Shown here: positions 1-6,838 of the stretch, piece after piece
Position numbering within the stretch: the stretch's first letter is position 1
Layout: each line of letters begins with the position of its first letter
Origin: CAYSYH01 sp964435455
GTDB taxonomy: Bacteria; Patescibacteriota; WWE3; 2-01-FULL-39-13; JAACPI01
Assembly: GCA_964435455.1 (NCBI GenBank)
Contig: CAYSYH010000019.1
Coordinates: forward strand, 1-12,957
Length of the DNA: 12,957 bases
Direction: 5' to 3'
Notes under the pieces: generated by a model
The model's input: only the letters and a program-made list of their open reading frames with translations
Database searches by the model: none
Told to the model about the DNA's origin: nothing
Program-made: the position numbers and the translations under genes

Positions 1-466
1 TATCTGATTTATTTATTAAATCTAAATAGGGTTTACCTATATTTCCTGCCAAATGTATATCATATCCAGATTTTTTTAAAATTTTATATATTAAAGTAGA
101 AGTTGTTCCCTTTCCTTTTGTTCCCGTAACACCTATTATTTTTCCTGGAAATCTTTCAAAAAAAAGCTTTATTGCACTACTAATTATAACTCCTTGTTTT
201 TCTGCTTGCCTTATTTTAGGTTTGTATCGATATACCCCGGGAGATCGAAAAATTGTAAAATATTTATTTATTTTAGATAACCATTTTTTACCTAGAATAA
301 GATTTATTTTTTTCTCATCTATATCTGTTAGTTCTAAATCTTTTTTTTCTTTTATATCATGTGCCCATACTTCAGCCCCTTCTGCAAGCATTGTTTTAAC
401 TAAACTCTTGCCCTCCAAGCCCAATCCTAAAATAGCTATCTTTTTATTTTTATATTTTTTGTACAT
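1..466 (-). CDS. murD: MurD, UDP-N-acetylmuramoyl-L-alanine:D-glutamate ligase (N-terminal part, cut by window edge)
   Basis: This enzyme adds D-glutamate to UDP-MurNAc-L-Ala with ATP, in the cytoplasmic stage of peptidoglycan synthesis. The first 155 codons are visible and free of stops; the rest lies beyond base 1. Residues 9-16 (KIAILGLG) form a Rossmann-like UDP-binding start, RSPGV at about 74-78 matches the MurD SPG motif, GTKGKGTTST at 115-124 is the Mur-ligase P-loop, and AGNIG at 140-144 is typical of MurD rather than MurC, MurE or MurF. The P-loop reads GTKGKG where GTNGKS is usual. The ATG at 464-466 lies inside the end of murE (17-base overlap), so the two are probably co-transcribed. 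I see no Shine-Dalgarno motif before it. The family assignment is firm; only the C-terminal glutamate-binding domain is unseen. Confidence 0.93.
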   Translation of the reverse strand, partial: MYKKYKNKKIAILGLGLEGKSLVKTMLAEGAEVWAHDIKEKKDLELTDIDEKKINLILGKKWLSKINKYFTIFRSPGVYRYKPKIRQAEKQGVIISSAIKLFFERFPGKIIGVTGTKGKGTTSTLIYKILKKSGYDIHLAGNIGKPYLDLINKSD

Positions 467-2012
467 GACTCAATTTAAATATTTTTTTACGCAATGCTTC
501 TAAAACAGCTTCTTTATCACTCCAATAATATTCTATTCCGTTGTAGTTCATAGATCTTTCATGTCCTTTACCCAGTACAAATATTACGTCCCCTTTTTTT
601 GCAATTCTGTTTATTGCATAAAAAATAGCCTTTCCTCTGTCCTCTATTGTAAGAAAAACGTTGCCTTTCTGTTTATTATTTTTTTTCCCTAAATTTTTTA
701 AATTTATTTTTTTAACATTAGATTTTAGTACAGCATTTTCCATAACAGATAGTATATCTGAAACTTTTTCTCTTCTAGGATCTTCTGCTGTAAATATGGA
801 TACTTGCGCATATTTTGTAGCTATTTTAGGCATATATATTCTTTTTGTTGTATCCCTTTCCCCTGCGCACCCAAATATGCATATTAATCTGCTATCTTTT
901 TTTAAAAGTTTTTTTGCCGAAATTAAAAGTTTTTTTAAAGAACTTGGAGTGTGTGCAAAATCTATAAAAATTCTAAATCCTTTATCATTTTTTATCTCTT
1001 CTGCCCTTCCTTTTGGTAATCTAAATGTTTCGGTAGCTTTTTTGAGGGTTTTTTTATTAACTTTTAGATGATGTGCTACAGCGGTGCTCGCAAGAACATT
1101 TGCGATATTATATTCGCCAAAAATAGGTGATTTTGCTTTATATTTTTTTCCTAAATGCTTTATTTCAAATTCTATAATTAAATCTTTTGTTGATAACAAT
1201 TTTGCAAAAAAATCGCTTTTGGAATCTTTTAATGAATATGTGTATAATTTAACATCTTGTTTTATTTGAGACTTAACTAAATTAAAATTTCTATCATCTT
1301 TATTTAATACTACAAGTTTTAATTCTTTTCTCTTAAACAATTTTAATTTCGTATTTACATAGTTTTTAAAGTTTTTATGATAATCTAAGTGTTCTTTTGT
1401 GATATTTGTTAATATCGCCCCATAAAATTTAATACCCTCAACTCTTTTTTGGTCTAATCCGTGAGATGTTACTTCTAGTATAGCTATTTCATAATTTTTT
1501 TTTACCATTTCCTTCAAAAGAAAGTTGAGTGCTAATGGTCCCGGAGTTGTTGTATGTAGCCCTGTTTCGTAGATTTCCCGTCCTATTTTTGCGGAAACTG
1601 TGGATATGGATCCCACTTTATAACCCTGTTTTTCTAAAATATGGTGAAGCATGGTGGTAGTTGTGGTTTTTCCGTCTGTTCCTGTAACCCCAATGACCTT
1701 TAATTTTTCTGATGGGTATCCATAAAAGGCTGAAGCTGCAATTCCTAAGGCTTTTCTTGAATCCGACACTTTTACATATGTTATATTTTCTCCCCACTCT
1801 TTATTAAATTCCATTTCTCCTATAATGGCACGGGCTCTTTTTTTTATAGCCTGCTTTATATATTTGTGTCCATCCACAGTTAATCCCTTAATTGCAATAA
1901 ACAAACTTCCTTTTTTTACTTTCTGTGAATTATCTGTAATATTAGTAATAGTTACTTCTTTACCATATATTTCATAATTCTCTATTCTTTCCAAAAGTTT
2001 TGATAGTTTCAT
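450..2012 (-). CDS. murE: MurE, UDP-MurNAc-dipeptide ligase adding the third stem-peptide residue
   Basis: This cytoplasmic ligase adds the diamino acid (meso-diaminopimelate, lysine or similar) to UDP-MurNAc-L-Ala-D-Glu. With the ATG at 2010-2012 it has 520 residues, slightly longer than the usual ~490. Visible in order: the N-terminal uridine-binding domain; the P-loop GTDGKTTT (111-118); HTTTPGP (153-159); VTSHGLDQKRV (181-191); TNITKEHLDYH (202-212); the linker to the C-terminal domain with GRAE and DFAHTPSSL (351-359); GCAGERD (381-387); EDPR (410-413); and GKGHE (481-485). The reading frame extends upstream to a TTG at 2045, but that lies at or before the likely transcription start, and MKLSKLL is a typical MurE N-terminus, so I chose the ATG. 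The specificity motif is EDPR instead of the DNPR of diaminopimelate enzymes, so the third residue is uncertain. The gene leads a murE-murD operon. Confidence 0.94.
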   Translation of the reverse strand: MKLSKLLERIENYEIYGKEVTITNITDNSQKVKKGSLFIAIKGLTVDGHKYIKQAIKKRARAIIGEMEFNKEWGENITYVKVSDSRKALGIAASAFYGYPSEKLKVIGVTGTDGKTTTTTMLHHILEKQGYKVGSISTVSAKIGREIYETGLHTTTPGPLALNFLLKEMVKKNYEIAILEVTSHGLDQKRVEGIKFYGAILTNITKEHLDYHKNFKNYVNTKLKLFKRKELKLVVLNKDDRNFNLVKSQIKQDVKLYTYSLKDSKSDFFAKLLSTKDLIIEFEIKHLGKKYKAKSPIFGEYNIANVLASTAVAHHLKVNKKTLKKATETFRLPKGRAEEIKNDKGFRIFIDFAHTPSSLKKLLISAKKLLKKDSRLICIFGCAGERDTTKRIYMPKIATKYAQVSIFTAEDPRREKVSDILSVMENAVLKSNVKKINLKNLGKKNNKQKGNVFLTIEDRGKAIFYAINRIAKKGDVIFVLGKGHERSMNYNGIEYYWSDKEAVLEALRKKIFKLSHVQKI

Positions 2013-2049
2013 TTTTATACCTAATTTTAAATATTTTTTTAGCAAATAT

Positions 2050-2077
2050 ACTATAGCATATGAGTTATATGTGTAAA
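2050..2077 (-). promoter_or_regulatory. Predicted promoter of murE-murD
   Basis: On the minus strand, TTTACA (bases 2072-2077) and TATAGT (2050-2055) are separated by 16 bases, close to the sigma-70 consensus. Transcription would start near 2043 and give a leader of about 30 bases before the ATG at 2012. This also argues against the upstream TTG at 2045. The -35 box overlaps a 10-base palindrome, TAAACGTTTA (2074-2083). This is a prediction from motif match only. Confidence 0.5.
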
Positions 2078-2128
2078 CGTTTAAATATACTTATATTTAA
2101 TTTTTAACATTTCAAATAAATGTCTAAA

Positions 2129-2156
2129 TTTACACGGTGTAATGTGTTGCTATACT
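2129..2156 (+). promoter_or_regulatory. Predicted promoter of the alaS operon
   Basis: TTTACA (2129-2134) and TATACT (2151-2156) are separated by 16 bases, the same geometry and -35 sequence as the opposed murE promoter. Transcription would start near 2163, leaving only about 8 bases before the alaS ATG at 2172. The -35 box lies largely within the palindrome at 2130-2142. Confidence 0.5.
2130..2142. repeat. 13-base perfect palindrome, possible operator
   Basis: TTACAC-G-GTGTAA is a perfect 6-1-6 inverted repeat that covers most of the predicted alaS -35 box. A third GTGTAA half-site lies at 2071-2076, at the murE -35 box. The placement suits a repressor site controlling one or both divergent operons. 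No regulator is encoded in the window, and no function is shown by the sequence itself. Confidence 0.4.
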
Positions 2157-2165
2157 TGTTATAAT
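2157..2165 (+). promoter_or_regulatory. Alternative extended -10 element for alaS
   Basis: TGTTATAAT is a TGn-TATAAT extended -10 element. A start about 7 bases downstream would fall on the A of the alaS ATG (2172), giving a leaderless mRNA. It competes with the TATACT at 2151-2156; the sequence cannot decide which is used. The same nonamer precedes pyk at 11320-11328. Confidence 0.4.
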
Positions 2166-2171
2166 TATTGT

Positions 2172-3995
2172 ATGCTTAAGTTACCAAGTAAGGAAATTCG
2201 CAAACGTTTTATAGATTTTTTTGTAAAGCACGACCATACAGAGATCAAATCCAGCCCTTTGGTTTTAGAAAATCACCCATCTTTGCTGTTTGTAAATTCT
2301 GGTATGGTTCAACTAACTCCTTATTTTTTAGGAGAAAGGGATCCTATAAGAGATTTTGGGAACAATAAATTGGTGGATACCCAAAAATGTATACGTACTG
2401 TTGATTTAGATATTATAGGTAAAAGTAAGTATCATCATACTTTTTTTGAAATGTTGGGTAGCTGGTCTATTGGTGCTTACGGAAAAAAAGAAGCAGTAGA
2501 GTATGCCTTTGACTTGCTTACTAATAAGAGTTATGGTTTTGGATTAGATCCAAATAGATTTATACCTACCGTATTTGGAGGGAGTGATGAAGCTCCCGCA
2601 GATATAGAAACCATAAAGGCTTGGGAATCCTTAGGTATAAAAAAAATTAGTAAACTCCCTGCTAGTGAAAATTGGTGGGCACCAGGAGGATTAAAAGGCC
2701 CTGGCCCTTGTGGGCCTTGTACTGAGGTATTGTACGATAGAGGTCCAGAATTTGGACCTGAGGAGGATACTCCAGGCTTGACGTCAAATCCTAGATATTT
2801 AGAAATATGGAACGCAGGTGTTTTTATGCAATATAACCGTCCTAAACATGGTGCTAAACTAGAAGAGCTTCCTATTTTGAGTGTTGATACGGGAGCGGGA
2901 TTAGAAAGAATATCTACACTTTTGCAAAGGGTGGATAGTAATTATGATACAGATTTATTCAAACCTATAATTGAAAATATAGTTGATTATTCTAAAAAAG
3001 ATTTGAAAAACCCTAGTTCTAAAGAAAGAGAATCTTTATGGAGAAGCGCAGACCATATAAAAGCTTCTTCTTTTATAGCTGTAGAAGGTGTTGTTCCTTC
3101 TAATAAAGATCAAGGGTATGTTTTAAGAAGATTATTGAGAAAAATATTCACTGATTTTTATTGGGTATTAGATATAAATCCAAGGAGTGCCGTTAGCACT
3201 ATAAATAGTGTTATAGATATTTACAAAGATATTTTTCCCGAAATAGATCAATATAAATTAATATCAAAAGTTTATTTAGATGAGTTACATATTTATGAAC
3301 AAATGCAAAAGAATGCAGATAAATTTATTGTTTCCAATTATGTCAAAAAGGGCAAAAAAATTATTGATAGGCCCTTCGATATTTATCAGTCTGCTGGGGC
3401 TAGCCAATATTTAATAAAAAATCTGGCTGATAAATACTCTTTGAAAGTTAATTTTTCCTCTTTTTCCAAAGATATTAAAAAGCACCAAGAATTATCAAGA
3501 AAAAATGCTACAAAAAGTTTTAAGGGAGGTTTATCGGGCACTAGCTATAAGGAAATAAAATATCATACTGCTACTCACCTTTTACACCAAGCTTTAAGGG
3601 AAGTATTAGGTACTAGTGTAAGACAAATGGGTAGTAATATAAATCCTTCTAGATTGCGGTTTGATTTTTCTTACCCTAGAAAAGTAGAAAATAAGGATTT
3701 GAAAAAGATTGAAGATATCGTAAATAAAAAAATTAAAGAAGCATTGCCTGTTAAAAAAGTAGAAATGCCTTTATCGGAAGCTAAAAAAACAGGGGCGTTA
3801 CATTTTTTTAGGGACAAATATGGAGATATTGTAACTATTTATTATATAGGAAATTCTTTGGATTCTGCATGGAGTAAAGAGTTTTGTGGAGGACCTCACG
3901 TAAAAAATACTTCTGAATTAGGTAAATTTAGTATAATAAAAGAAGAGAGTGTATCTAGAGGAGTACGAAGAATAAAAGCTATTTTAAAAGAATAA
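2172..3995 (+). CDS. alaS: Alanyl-tRNA synthetase, compact form without C-terminal domain
   Basis: This class II synthetase charges tRNA-Ala with alanine. It has 607 residues against about 870 in most bacteria. The catalytic core is complete: motif 1 region (FVNSGMVQLTPYFLGE), motif 2 (FFEMLGSW), the GPGPCGPCTEVLYDRG segment, and motif 3 (GAGLERI). The tRNA-recognition part follows (WRSADHIKASSF, VPSNKDQGYVLRR). The editing domain keeps all four zinc ligands: HTATH at 465-469 and CGGPH at 572-576. The protein ends just after the editing domain, so the C-Ala/DHHA1 domain is absent, and the beta-barrel segment before HTATH is nearly gone. The frame extends upstream to an ATG at 2142, but MLKLPSKEIRKRF at 2172 is the family-like start and the earlier ATG lies upstream of the predicted transcription start. 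It is the first gene of a four-gene operon and shows no Shine-Dalgarno motif. Confidence 0.95.
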   Translation: MLKLPSKEIRKRFIDFFVKHDHTEIKSSPLVLENHPSLLFVNSGMVQLTPYFLGERDPIRDFGNNKLVDTQKCIRTVDLDIIGKSKYHHTFFEMLGSWSIGAYGKKEAVEYAFDLLTNKSYGFGLDPNRFIPTVFGGSDEAPADIETIKAWESLGIKKISKLPASENWWAPGGLKGPGPCGPCTEVLYDRGPEFGPEEDTPGLTSNPRYLEIWNAGVFMQYNRPKHGAKLEELPILSVDTGAGLERISTLLQRVDSNYDTDLFKPIIENIVDYSKKDLKNPSSKERESLWRSADHIKASSFIAVEGVVPSNKDQGYVLRRLLRKIFTDFYWVLDINPRSAVSTINSVIDIYKDIFPEIDQYKLISKVYLDELHIYEQMQKNADKFIVSNYVKKGKKIIDRPFDIYQSAGASQYLIKNLADKYSLKVNFSSFSKDIKKHQELSRKNATKSFKGGLSGTSYKEIKYHTATHLLHQALREVLGTSVRQMGSNINPSRLRFDFSYPRKVENKDLKKIEDIVNKKIKEALPVKKVEMPLSEAKKTGALHFFRDKYGDIVTIYYIGNSLDSAWSKEFCGGPHVKNTSELGKFSIIKEESVSRGVRRIKAILKE

Positions 3996-4014
3996 GTTAA
4001 ATAATTAAATATCT

Positions 4015-5202
4015 ATGAATCTGCCTTTTTTAAAAAATAAGCTATCATCTAAAAACCCTGAATTCCCTAGTAAAATCAATTTAGCAATACAGTTAAAAAG
4101 CAATGGCTTGTATGGTATTGTTTATACCTTTGATGGAAAAAACATGGATATTTTAGGGGTGGATAAAGTGCTTTGTCCAAATAATTTAATTAATTCTTTT
4201 GATGAAGGAGAACTTAAGAAAGAACAATATCTGTTACAACAATTAAAAGATAAAGTTTCTGCTTTTTCTTCGTCTTCCTTTAAAAAACCTGTAGTAGGAA
4301 TACCTTTAAATAATACAATAAGTAAGCTGATTTCTATTAGATACAAACGTAAAAACCCTAAAAAAAAGATTACAAAAAAAGAGATATCTAATATATTGCA
4401 GAATACTTTAAAGAAGGCCGACATTGAACTTAACGAAGATTTTAAGGATATTTACGAGGACTCATATGCTCATTTAGAGATTGTTCAATACACAATAGCT
4501 TTTACTAAAATCGACGGTTATATAACCACAGACTTGCATAATCAACGAGGGTCTGTTATAGAAATTTCTATATATGTGACCTACGCACCTTCATCTTATT
4601 TAAAAAATATTGTTGACTATTTCTCTTTAGCTAATTTTAAACCTCAAGCTTTGACAACTTCTGTTTATTCTTTATCAAAATATTTTAATTATTTAAATCC
4701 AAAAGAAGATAATTATATCTTAGTTGATTTAGGAGCTTTTACTACTGAAATTGGTATAATTTTTGGTAAAGAACTAATTGCTACTACTTATTTTAATATA
4801 GGTTATAAGGATTTTTTTATTTATGCTTCTGAAATTATGGGAATTAATCCAAAAGAATTACTTTCTTCCAAAGAATTATTAGATAAGTCTAAATCTATAT
4901 TACGAGATATACAAGATTTTTGGGCTTTATATTTTTCTAGTAAGCTCTCTTCTTTAAAAGGTATTAAAGTTTTTCCTAGTAATATTTATTTTGTTGGTAA
5001 TAACCAAAGTAAAATATCAACGGAGTCTTTTTTTACTAGTTTGGAATCTTTAAGTTTTAAAGGAACTCCTACATTAAAAACTATTGATCTTGGTTTGGAA
5101 AACGTTTTACAAAAAGATTTAATAGAAACTAACTATAATTCTAAGAAGTTTTTAGGAGTTTTATCTTTAGCATATTTAAGTAAAAACTTATTTAATAAAT
5201 GA
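4015..5202 (+). CDS. PilM/FtsA-like actin-fold protein with degenerate nucleotide-binding motifs
   Basis: The 395-residue protein has no signal peptide or transmembrane segment and should be cytoplasmic. Its short start (LPFLKNKL, then KINLAIQL) resembles the N-terminus of PilM proteins, the cytoplasmic actin-fold partners of the type IV pilus inner-membrane complex. The best motif is the phosphate-2 loop DLGAFTTEIG (D238-G247). The phosphate-1 loop carries Gln26 where the family has Asp, and the adenosine motif is VGNN (327-330) rather than GG-rich, so nucleotide binding may be weak or lost. The gene lies 19 bases after alaS, and its TGA overlaps the next ATG (ATGA, 5199-5202), so the two are translationally coupled. 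No pilN, pilO, pilB or pilin gene is seen here, nor ftsZ, so it should not be named pilM or ftsA from context. The fold assignment is fairly sure; the function is unknown. Confidence 0.72.
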   Translation: MNLPFLKNKLSSKNPEFPSKINLAIQLKSNGLYGIVYTFDGKNMDILGVDKVLCPNNLINSFDEGELKKEQYLLQQLKDKVSAFSSSSFKKPVVGIPLNNTISKLISIRYKRKNPKKKITKKEISNILQNTLKKADIELNEDFKDIYEDSYAHLEIVQYTIAFTKIDGYITTDLHNQRGSVIEISIYVTYAPSSYLKNIVDYFSLANFKPQALTTSVYSLSKYFNYLNPKEDNYILVDLGAFTTEIGIIFGKELIATTYFNIGYKDFFIYASEIMGINPKELLSSKELLDKSKSILRDIQDFWALYFSSKLSSLKGIKVFPSNIYFVGNNQSKISTESFFTSLESLSFKGTPTLKTIDLGLENVLQKDLIETNYNSKKFLGVLSLAYLSKNLFNK

Positions 5203-6818
5203 ACACTATAATAAAAGTTACTAAAAACTATAATTTGGGAGAAGTACTTGCCTTAATAAAAAAAGCGGATACTTCCGTAGTAAAATTACATATTTTAGAA
5301 AACTCCAATTTTTTACGGGATATCGATAATATGAAAATTGTTCGGGCTTATGCGTCTTATTTAGGCAAAGATATAGATATTATAGCTAATAAAAATTTAG
5401 AGAAAGTTGGGTTTACTTTAGGTCAGGATATAACAAAAGTTGAGTCTTTAAATAGTGAGAAACCTTTAAAAAAATCTTTAAAAAAGCCTAAATTTAATAT
5501 GCTAATTAACGTTTTTAAATTTAAGAAGTTGCAAAAAGGCTCACCTAGTACATCCATTAAAAAAATGCATATACATAAAAGTGTTTTTATGTATGTATTA
5601 TCTTTCTTTTTATTTCTATTTATTATTCTTGGTAGTTTGGGTTGGTTCTTATATATGAATATACCCAAAGCTAAGGTTACTATAAAACAAAAATCCGAGA
5701 TATTTTCTACGGTAGAGAGTGTTTTAGTAACCTTGCCTGATTTACAAGTAGATAAGGAGCCCTCAGATTTATTGATTTTACAATCAGGCAATGTTGTAAA
5801 AAAAGAAATCTCAGGTGATATGGTGGGGCCTGCTACCGGAGAAAAAGAAATAGGCAAATATGCTAAAGGTAAATTAAAAATATTCAATAAAACAGATAAC
5901 GAGCGCCCTGTGAAAAAGGGTGATAAAGTAGAACTTACAGTAAAAGATGGAGATACTAAAGAGAAGTTTATATTTATAGTTCAGGAAAGTGTGGATGTTC
6001 CTAAAAAATCTACTCAAGAAATTAAAGATGATTCTGGAGAAACAAAAAAAGCAGATGTATTTGGAGAAAAAACGGTCCAAATAAAAGCTGAAAATGTGGG
6101 TATGCAATATAATCTAGATAAAGGAGATGTATCTTCTATTTTATTTACAGACAAAGATAATGATAATTTTATACTAGAGTTAGATGGTGATATAAATGGA
6201 GGAACTTCTAAAAAAGTTACGGTAGTTACATCAAAGGATTTAGAAGACTTAGAGGATAAACTTTTTAAAAAGTTAAAAAAAGAGTTATTTGACTCTTTAA
6301 AATCTGATGTTTCGGAGGATACTGAATTATTAGAAGGAGCTGTTTCTTACAATATAAATTCTAAACAGTTTGATAAGAAAGAGGGGGAAGAAGGTGGGGA
6401 AATAAAACTTACCATGACTGTAAAAGGACTCGCCTTAGTTTTTTTAAGAAAAGACCTAAAAAATTTACTTTCGAATAAAATAGAAGCTTTAATACCTGAG
6501 AGTTTTTATTTAGCTGAAGACTCAGATACAATTAGTATTACTAATAATGTTAAAGATTTAGTTACTGATAGTAAGGGTACTCCCATAAAAATGATTATAA
6601 ACAGTAAGATTCAAAGTTTTATCAAGCCTAATCTAGAAGTAAATGCTATCAAAAAAGAAATCTCTGGAAGGACTATAGAATACGCCGACAGATATATTAA
6701 AAATTTAAGGAATGTTAACGGAGTAGTTATAGAAGTCACTCCCGACATTCCTTTTTTGTATAAAAAATTACCTAGAAAGTTGGATAATATAGAGGTGTAT
6801 ATTGAGTCTACAGAATAA
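5199..6818 (+). CDS. Single-pass membrane protein with large exterior part, resembling CPR baseplate J-like proteins
   Basis: The 539-residue protein has three parts. Residues 1 to about 85 look like a small alpha/beta cytoplasmic domain (VVKLHILENS, YLGKDIDIIANK), followed by a lysine-rich linker. One hydrophobic helix spans about 129-152 (VFMYVLSFFLFLFIILGSLG), with positive charges before it, so the N-terminus is inside. The remaining ~385 residues are outside. They contain a beta-rich stretch (GKLKIFNKTDNERPVKKGDK), a GGT turn at 334-336, a charged helix with a DLEDLEDKLFKKLKKEL core, and a C-terminal unit with LPRKLDNIEVYIE. This pattern recalls proteins often annotated 'baseplate J/gp47-like' in Patescibacteria; I judge this from memory of the family, not from a search. 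The C-terminal PRKLDNIEVYIE unit looks like a small ferredoxin-like domain. Its coupling to the actin-like gene suggests the two products interact at the membrane. Function unknown. Confidence 0.65.
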   Translation: MNTIIKVTKNYNLGEVLALIKKADTSVVKLHILENSNFLRDIDNMKIVRAYASYLGKDIDIIANKNLEKVGFTLGQDITKVESLNSEKPLKKSLKKPKFNMLINVFKFKKLQKGSPSTSIKKMHIHKSVFMYVLSFFLFLFIILGSLGWFLYMNIPKAKVTIKQKSEIFSTVESVLVTLPDLQVDKEPSDLLILQSGNVVKKEISGDMVGPATGEKEIGKYAKGKLKIFNKTDNERPVKKGDKVELTVKDGDTKEKFIFIVQESVDVPKKSTQEIKDDSGETKKADVFGEKTVQIKAENVGMQYNLDKGDVSSILFTDKDNDNFILELDGDINGGTSKKVTVVTSKDLEDLEDKLFKKLKKELFDSLKSDVSEDTELLEGAVSYNINSKQFDKKEGEEGGEIKLTMTVKGLALVFLRKDLKNLLSNKIEALIPESFYLAEDSDTISITNNVKDLVTDSKGTPIKMIINSKIQSFIKPNLEVNAIKKEISGRTIEYADRYIKNLRNVNGVVIEVTPDIPFLYKKLPRKLDNIEVYIESTE

Positions 6819-6838
6819 TTTGTTAAGCTAAATTTTAT

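Noticed and set aside
222..503. Plus-strand open frame opposite murD
   Set aside because: It is antisense to a clear MurD reading frame, is rich in Phe/Ser/Leu as expected from the complement of Lys-rich genes, and shows no domain motif.
2013..2045. N-terminal extension of MurE to a TTG codon at 2045
   Set aside because: The codon is at or upstream of the predicted transcription start, and the ATG at 2012 gives a typical MurE N-terminus.
2142..2171. N-terminal extension of AlaRS to an ATG at 2142
   Set aside because: The extra ten residues (MCCYTCYNYC) are unlike any AlaRS start and would be encoded by promoter sequence.
2013..2171. T-box or other riboswitch upstream of alaS
   Set aside because: The predicted leader is about 8 bases or none, leaving no room for a structured leader RNA.
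4015..5202. Naming the actin-fold gene pilM or ftsA
   Set aside because: No pilN/pilO/pilB or ftsZ neighbour is present and two nucleotide motifs are degenerate, so a specific name would overstate the evidence.
5423..5887. Minus-strand open frame of 154 codons inside the membrane-protein gene
   Set aside because: It is the mirror of a well-structured gene with a clear transmembrane helix, and its composition is that of a shadow frame.
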